This document shows positions 58,159 through 64,000 of a stretch of 64,000 nucleotides of DNA, piece after piece. The notes beneath the pieces were generated by a model. It was not told the origin of the DNA, ran no database searches, and was given only the letters and a program-made list of their open reading frames with translations. Positions within the stretch are counted from its first letter, which is position 1. Every line of letters starts with the position of its first letter. The position numbers and the translations under genes are program-made. The stretch comes from Pseudozyma flocculosa PF-1 (taxonomy: Eukaryota > Basidiomycota > Ustilaginomycetes > Ustilaginales > Ustilaginaceae). The stretch spans positions 625,211-689,210 of the forward strand of contig NW_006920879.1 in the NCBI RefSeq assembly GCF_000417875.1, given 5' to 3'.

Positions 58159-59296
58159 ATGCAGCTCTACGGCCTCCTCATCTTTGCCAACCCCCCCGGC
58201 GCGCCCGCCGTACCCCTCACGACGGCCTGGGAGCTCGGGAGCTTCGGCTGGCTGCAGAGGGGAACCGTGCAGGACATGATGGGCTTCATGGCCAAGGTCA
58301 GTCGAGCCCGGCACGCCCTCTTTGCGCGGCAACCGCCCCCCATCACTGACATCCGAACTCCAATGTTACTTTGCTCTCATCCTCTTCTCATGGCACCCAT
58401 TGCAGACGGTCGCCGAGCGCACCAAGCCGACGCAGCGCCAGAGCGTGCAGGAGAACTCGTACGTGGCCCACGTCCACAGCCGACCGGCCTCGGACGGCAT
58501 CTGCGGCGTCCTCATCTCGGACACCGAGTACCCCGTCCGCGTCGCCTTTTCGCTCCTCAACAAGACGCTCGACGAGTTCGTCATCAAGGTGCAAAAGAGC
58601 CAGTGGGAGTCGCGCGTCAACGCCATCACCACCGGCTCGGCCACTGCCCCGCCAAAGGGAGAGGCCGTCCTCGGCATCAGCGCCTTTCCCCAGGCCGCCG
58701 ACTACATCAAGCGCTACCAGGACCCGAGGCAGGCCGACACCATCATGAAGGTCCAGCAGGAGCTCGACGAGACCAAGATTGTGCTGGTGGGTGGCGGCCG
58801 TCGATGCCAGATCCTCGCCGAGGCGCCTTTACCTCGGACGTGTGCAGTGTGCTGACCAGCTGGTCATATCCCTGCCTGCTTGCTTTTCTGTCTTTGTCAT
58901 GGCAGCACAAGACCATCGACTCGGTGCTGCAGCGTGGAGAGGACCTCGACAAGCTCGTCGAGAAGAGCGGTACGCTGAGCGAGCAGAGCAAGATGTTCTA
59001 CAAGACGGCAAAGAAGGTGGGTCGCCGTCGCTTGCTTCCTCCTCGCTTGCTTCCTCGTCTGGGCGTCCATTTGAGTTGATGTTCGAGCTGACTCTTGCAT
59101 ATCGCCGGCGCCCTCTCTGGCCGCCTACAAACTCGACCCCCTCCCTGGTGTGATTGCAGCAAAGTGAGTGGGCTGCCGCCGAAGACGGACAAAGGCCGTC
59201 GACGTCGCTTGCGAACGAGGCGCTGACCCGGCGACCGTTGTCTTCTTGCGCTTCTGGTCGGTCGGTTTGGCAGATTCCTGCTGTGTTGTCATGTAG
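58159..59296 (+). CDS. YKT6: R-SNARE Ykt6 with a 4-nt micro-exon
   Basis: Longin-domain SNARE acting in ER-Golgi, vacuolar and autophagosome fusion; reversibly membrane-bound through C-terminal lipids. Exons 58159-58296, 58406-58786, 58906-59016, 59160-59163 (4 nt) and 59274-59296, 218 residues. The longin domain spans about 1-130 ([36 protein letters not shown]). The SNARE motif runs from about 158 ([35 protein letters not shown]) with the zero-layer Arg in VLQRGEDL, then [13 protein letters not shown]. The fourth exon, CAAA between CAG and GTGAGT, plus the fifth exon give QNSCCVVM, the conserved palmitoyl/farnesyl CCaaX end. Without the micro-exon the last exon is out of frame. Introns are 109, 119, 143 and 110 nt. 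Confidence 0.94.
59160..59163 (+). other. 4-nt micro-exon of YKT6 (predicted)
   Basis: TTGCAG-CAAA-GTGAGT: acceptor, four exonic bases, consensus donor. It codes Gln and the first base of Asn in the invariant QNSCC tail. Prediction from protein conservation; no transcript data. Confidence 0.82.
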
Positions 59297-59896
59297 ACGT
59301 CGGGCCTCGTACTGCACGGCGCTGCCGTCGTCGGCGCCCCTCTGTGTGGCGTACCGCCTGGCCGCGCTCCCTCCCATCCGCCCATCCGCGCAAGCCGAGT
59401 TTGGCTGCGCACGCATGCTCGAGCTGCTTTGTGCAGCCTTGCCGCCTTGATCGCATGTACATAGCTTTTTGAATACCAAGGACCTGAACTACTACTCGAT
59501 CCCAGGTGCCCGGTCGAGGGTGGCGAGGTTCGTGCTGAGCTGCGGTGCGAAGGCAGGCAGCCACCGGTGTCAGAGGTCAGGTCAGGTCGGGTCGGGTCAG
59601 GGGGCTGCATCAGGCTCGGTCGGGCTTGCGGTCGGGCCATGCGTTGCGCCCATGCACGCCAGGGCCCTGCGAGCCTCTGGCAACTTTTTGCAGCCGCATG
59701 GTTGGCCACAGCTCACCCCTCTCTGCCTCAGCACCATCAACCTCTGCCACCACGACCACCACAGCCACAGCAACGACGACGACGACCACCACCATCGCAA
59801 GCCGGATAGACCTGCAATCTGCATCGATGGGCAACTAGACTGCCACTGCCACCCCCGCTCGCTCGAGGTCCTCCTTTGCTCGATCTGCTACGCCCC
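59297..59896. other. YKT6-PFA4 intergenic region
   Basis: 600 bp holding the YKT6 3' UTR and PFA4 promoter. GGTCAGGTCAGGTCGGGTCGGG near 59573-59600 is a short pentamer-like repeat; CCACCACGACCACCACAGCC-type CAN repeats lie at 59740-59800. No gene recognised. Confidence 0.6.
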
Positions 59897-62276
59897 ATGA
59901 CCATCACGGAGCCCGCAGCCAGCTCCGGCTTGGGCGGCGCCAACCATGCCGCGCAGCCGCAACATGGCAGCCCGCAAGCAGCGCAAGAGCCCTCTGGCCA
60001 TCTCCAACGACCCGCATGGTCGGAGCGCAGCGCCTACCGCGACGAGCAGGACTCCCAGTCCGAAGGCGACGGCGCCGAGGACCAGGAGCAGCCGCTGCTC
60101 GAGCATGACCAGCTTGCCTCCAGCTTGAAGGGTGCCGCTCCCTCGACGCTCAACGGCAGGAGGAAGCCGCTCAAGTGGAGCGAGGTGCTTTGGTGCGTGT
60201 CCCGCCGCCCCCTACCTCTTGTCATGGCGACGAACACCTGCTGGTCATCGTCTTCGGCCAGCTGACCCATCCCTTCCCCCCGCCCCGACACTGCACCACC
60301 ACACCGCTTCTCTCCACGCTCGCCCAGGGTGACGGGCACCCTGCTCCTGATCTGCTTTCTGGTCTACACTTCACAGCTCTTCATCATCCTACCCTACTAC
60401 CGCAACACGGTCACCTTCACCCTGCGTCAGCTCCTGGCGCTGCTCGTCCCCTTCAACCTCTGCTCGCTGGCCATCTTCTACAACTACTACCTCTGCGTCG
60501 TGACCAACCCGGGCGACGTGCCCTCGGGGTGGCAGCCTGACTGGACCGCGCTCGACCCGGCTCCCCAGGGGCAGATTGGCGACGGACGGGCCGGCAGCGC
60601 CGCGACGATGGAGCTCAAGAGCTACATCCACCGGCCGCGGTACTGCAAGGGCTGCCGGGCGTTTAAGCCGCCGCGCTCGCACCACTGCAAGACGTGCGGC
60701 AAGTGCGTGCTGCGCATGGATCACCACTGCCCCTGGGTGGCCAACTGCGTCGGCTTCCACAACCACGGCCACTTTATCCGCTTCCTCGCCGCCGTCGACG
60801 TCACCTGCACCTTCCACCTGGTCATGCTCTCGATGCGCGTCCTGGACCGCTGGAACCGCTTCGGCTACTGGCGCGAGCCGACGACGCGCGAGATGCTCTG
60901 CCTCGTCGCCAACTACGCCCTCTGCATCCCCGTCCTCCTCATGGTGGGCATGTTTTCCGCCTACCACTTCTACTGCATCGCCATCAACCAGACGACAATC
61001 GAGAGCTGGGAAAAGGACAAGGTCGCCACCCTGATCCGCCGCGGCAAGATCCGCAAGGTGCGCTACCCCTACAGCGTCTCGCTGCTCGCCAACGTCAAGT
61101 CGGTGCTGGGCCCGTCGCCGCTGCTGTGGTGCCTGCCGCAGAGGATGCGCGGCGACGGCCTCGTCTACGACGTGGCAGAGGGCATCGGTGAGTGTCGACT
61201 TGGCTCGCACCGTCGCGGATGCGGACAGCGCAGCGGTGCCGAGAGCGAGAGCGATGGTGGGCGGGATGGGGAAGAGGGAGTCGAGCTGGGCTGCATCAAC
61301 CCAGAGGTCGAGGCCATCGCCATGGCCCGGCTGAGGCACTTGAGGTGGCAGGCTCAACGGACGTTGCCCGGGTGACAACCGCCAGCACTTTGCGCCGTAG
61401 CTTTACCACTGCCGCCCGCAACCGGCCCCAAGGGAAGGAGAGGGAAGGCGAGGGAGGGAGGGGCGAGACCCGTGAGTGTCCCCGTCTCTCCGCCTACTCA
61501 ACCCTCCCTCCCCGATCCTCGTCTATCTGTTTCTGATATTGCTGCGTGGCGTTCCCTTTGACACCGGTGTCCAATTGTCGATGCTGACGCCTCCGTGCAC
61601 CTGCTCCCACCATGCGTCGCCAGACCCGGGCGCGCAATACCGCTGGCCGCCGCGGGACCCAAGCCGCCTCGCCCCCTCGTCGCGCGCACCGCCGCTCTTC
61701 CCCAGCTTCCGAAGCGAACGCACCAACGACGTCCACGTCGACGACGGCGGGGCGTCGCGAGGCGCAGGCTCGCCATGGACGTACGGCAACGGCTTCAACC
61801 CTTCCCTCGTCCCGTCCAACTCGGCGCTGCGGTACCGTGGCGCGTCGTCGGTGCAAGTTTCGTCGCGCTATCCCGGCGAAGCGGACGAGGGCGAGGGTGA
61901 AGACGAAGAGTCGTCGATTTCGTCGGGATCCGATGACGACGACGACGACGACGACGACGCGGTGGGGTACCGCCGTCGTGCTGCGGCTGGGGGCAGGGGA
62001 GGGTGGAGCCAAGACCTTGCTTCCTGGCACGATGACGATGACGACGAAGAAGGGGAGGAGGTGGTGGGAGGGCAAGGGGCGGGGGGAAGGGTGAGGGTGA
62101 GGAGGGGAAGTGAGGGGTACGAGGTGCGACCCTCGGTCTCTAGGTGGGTCGTCGATGACGATCCACCTTCGTCTGACGAGGCGTCGCCCGTTCTGATCGC
62201 GCAGGGGCAGGAGCAGCGACAAGGTCGGTACAATGTCGCCCTGCCCTCGCAAGTACTGCGGGATCGACGCGGGTAG
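59897..62276 (+). CDS. PFA4: DHHC palmitoyltransferase, Pfa4-like
   Basis: S-acyltransferase of the ER membrane; yeast Pfa4 palmitoylates chitin synthase Chs3. Exons 59897-60192, 60328-61187 and 61624-62276, 602 residues. The N-terminal 95 residues are disordered, then come two transmembrane helices (TGTLLLICFLVYTSQLFII, LLALLVPFNLCSLAIFYNYY). The cysteine-rich domain RYCKGCRAFKPPRSHHCKTC contains DHHC at about 230-233, then two more helices and the NQTTIESWEKDK (TTxE) motif. After the long 436-nt intron (61188-61623) the protein continues GIDPGAQYRWPPRDPSR and SPWTYGNGFNPSLVPSNSALRYR, a signature of fungal Pfa4. A highly acidic, Ser-rich tail of about 150 residues follows. If the intron is kept, the frame ends at 61374 with a different short tail. 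ATG 59897 is the first in frame. Confidence 0.9.
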
Positions 62277-63073
62277 AAGGGGGGCCAGACCGTCGAGGCT
62301 AGCAAGTGGTGGTGGTGGTGCCCTTGGACCTCGCCTCCCGACTGACAAAGCATAGACTCAGATCGAGGTGCAACACGCGCGCACACAACCAACAGAACAG
62401 ATATTGCTGCCGCCACTGGAGCGCGCGCTGAGCGGGAAAACGGTGGATGCGTTGATATTTTGTTGTTCGAAGGGCAAAGAGAGAGAGGCGGGCAAGAGTG
62501 AATCGCGCGGGGCGCGAGGGGATGCATACAAATACGAGAGAGAGAAAGAGGTGGGGAGGGAAGTTGGGGGGGTGACATGGTGGTGTTTGCCGTCATCGCC
62601 TTCGACCCTTCGAACAGGGGTTGAGGGGGGAGGAGAGAGAGAGAGAGAAAAGACTCGTGACCGTCGTATCCAGGGCTGCCAGGCCGCCGCATGGGCGCCC
62701 ACACGCCCTCGGCGTCATTCGTTGTCCCTTCGACAGCGGTGTGGCGGGCCTCGCGACGCCGCCGCCGCCGCCCCGACGAGACTGGGCGCGGATCCACCGT
62801 TTTCCTGTGCCTTTTTCTTGGGTGTATGCTGGTTGCGTGTGTGTTTGTGTGCGTGTGGGTGCGTGGTGTGCGCACCGCGGCGGCGACGACGTCGCCGGTG
62901 GCAAAAGAGAAAGGCTAGAATGACGCCACAGGAGGCTCTCCCCCCACCGCCTCCTCCTCCTCCTCCTCCTGTCCTTCTGTTCGTCTCACAGGTTCACGTC
63001 ATCTCGGCCATCTTGCACAGCCTCCGCGCTCAGAGAGCAGACGGCGGCGGCGTGTTGGGACGACACAAGACGC
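62277..63073. other. convergent PFA4/RPS27 3' region
   Basis: About 800 bp between converging genes. It includes a GAGA-rich patch (62620-62650), CCGCCG near 62757-62772, a TGTGTGTGCG-type run (62838-62866) and CCTCCT at 62952-62970. No gene recognised. Confidence 0.6.
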
Positions 63074-63436
63074 TTATGCCTTCCTGCGGAAGGAGCAGCC
63101 TGCAGTGCCAAAAGCAGCAGGATGGGTGTCGAGACAAGGTCAGACTTTCGTTTGCTGAGATGTCACAGCAGCAGGGCGCACGCGATGCGGCTTCGGAACG
63201 TCCCGACACTTACCCTCGGTGAGGCGGGCCTTACCACCAGTGGGCTGGCTGAGGACCTGGGCGCAGCTGCCGCAGACAACGACGGTCTGGGCGTGCGAGA
63301 AGACGGTGGTGATGGCGAAGCAGCCGGGGCACTTGACGTCCATGAAGAACGAGTTGGGGTTCTGCACAAGCCTCTTGAGCTTGTGGCAGCGAGCCTGGTG
63401 CTCGGGGGTGGGGTTGAGAAGGTCGATGGCGAGAGT
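63074..63436 (-). CDS. RPS27: 40S ribosomal protein S27 (eS27), 5' end not found
   Basis: Zinc-ribbon protein of the small ribosomal subunit. Two exons are clear: 63436-63214 and 63099-63074 (114-nt intron, GTAAGT donor; phase restored as GGC). The protein reads [59 protein letters not shown], then [11 protein letters not shown] joined to CSFRRKA. The zinc cysteines are CPGC and CGSC. Basidiomycete S27 usually starts MTLA, so only the initiator Met should be missing. An ATG directly followed by GT is not found between 63437 and 64000, so the start exon most likely lies beyond the right edge, as in ribosomal-protein genes with an intron after the start codon. A minus-strand frame at 63953-63732 is not homologous. 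Confidence 0.92.
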
Positions 63437-64000
63437 CTGAACGAGGTACGAAACAGGGCGCGGAAGGTCAGAGCGAGGTTAGCTATCATTCCTATCACAC
63501 GCGGCAAGACTGTCGCAGCCGATGGCGTCGTCTCCGGCGAAGGCGAGCAGACGGCACAAACGACAGCGAGCAGCAGCGACAGCAGACAGCAGCAGCAGCA
63601 TCGATCGGAGTGGCGGGAAAGGCAAGGGATGGCGGATGTGTCGCGAGGTCGGTGTAGAGTGGCTCAAGAGCCGACGGTCGATGTGAAGTGGCGGCCAGGG
63701 CGATGTGCAAGGTTGACCGTGGCCCGAGGGCTCATACCAGTTGCGAGTGACGGTGGTCTGCCGCAAGCTGAGAGGCCGTGGGCAAGGATCGTGGGTGTCT
63801 TCGCGAAGAAACCAAAGAACCCGACGGCTCCAGGCAGTGGGTGGCGTCACGACTCGAGTGGCAACTGCCAATGGCAATCATCCTCTCTTCGCCCGCATTC
63901 CGCCAGGATGTCGCTGGCGATCTGATCGTTGTCGGTGGGTGGCTGCTCGACATGAGCCAATCAAGGTGTCAAGTCGTACGACCAGAGGGTGGCAAATCCG
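63437..64000. other. probable first intron or 5' region of RPS27
   Basis: 564 bp upstream (minus sense) of the first RPS27 exon seen. A CAG/GCT-repeat patch lies at 63566-63600. An acceptor (TTCAG) at 63437-63441 shows that the region to its right is intronic. No other gene recognised. Confidence 0.5.

Noticed and set aside
63732..63953. 73-codon minus-strand ORF as the RPS27 5' end
   Set aside because: Has an ATG but no similarity to eS27 and ends in a stop; no junction joins it in frame to TLAIDLL without adding about 70 unrelated residues.

Overview
The window is nuclear DNA from a GC-rich filamentous or yeast-like fungus, most likely a basidiomycete. Ustilaginomycotina (smut relatives) is my best guess, from the RAS, MCM4, ATG26 and FKS1 sequences and the gene style, but I could not run a phylogeny. 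The genes are eukaryotic, mostly with 0 to 5 introns of about 75-125 nt that use GTGAGT or GTGCGT donors and CAG/TAG acceptors. Intergenic DNA is strongly GC-rich and full of simple repeats. I found no operons, bacterial signals, CRISPR arrays, tRNAs or recognisable transposons. There are two assembly gaps (N runs at 19605-19989 and 39693-39712).

Layout. 1-391 is a GT microsatellite and flank. 392-5210 (-) is sterol 3-beta-glucosyltransferase ATG26. It is divergent from RPC31 (RNA polymerase III, 6450-7539 +), followed by HEM2 (8079-9664 +) and a convergent FAD monooxygenase (9989-11269 -). A cell-cycle pair follows on the + strand: CDC20 (13936-15726) and MCM4 (16582-20173, interrupted by a gap). 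On the - strand come a C2H2 zinc-finger protein (20496-22187), VTA1 (24799-26442), a RAS GTPase (28306-29538), an SDR oxidoreductase (34812-35928) and IWR1 (36398-38378). Next are a rhomboid protease (39949-41970 +), a GH72/GAS1 glucanosyltransferase (42547-44292 -) and, after 4.9 kb of gene-free DNA, the beta-1,3-glucan synthase FKS1 (49173-54690 +). The right end carries a probable CENP-L/Fta1 kinetochore protein (55836-57627 +), YKT6 (58159-59296 +), a PFA4-type DHHC palmitoyltransferase (59897-62276 +) and the 3' part of RPS27 (63074-63436 -).

How the genes work together. Most are conserved housekeeping genes. FKS1 makes beta-1,3-glucan and GAS1 remodels it; they lie divergently with a shared long intergenic region. 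CDC20, MCM4 and the CENP-L-like gene are cell-cycle genes, and each has an ACGCGT (MCB-like) site upstream. RPC31 and IWR1 serve nuclear RNA polymerases. VTA1, YKT6 and PFA4 act in membrane traffic and protein lipidation; YKT6 and RAS both end in prenylation/palmitoylation signals.

The most unusual observation is splicing. RAS can be read through its conserved effector region only if a 2-nt exon (29114-29115) supplies two bases of one glutamate codon. YKT6 needs a 4-nt exon (59160-59163) to reach its conserved QNSCC C-terminus. Both micro-exons are framed by consensus splice sites and flanked by introns of about the usual length.
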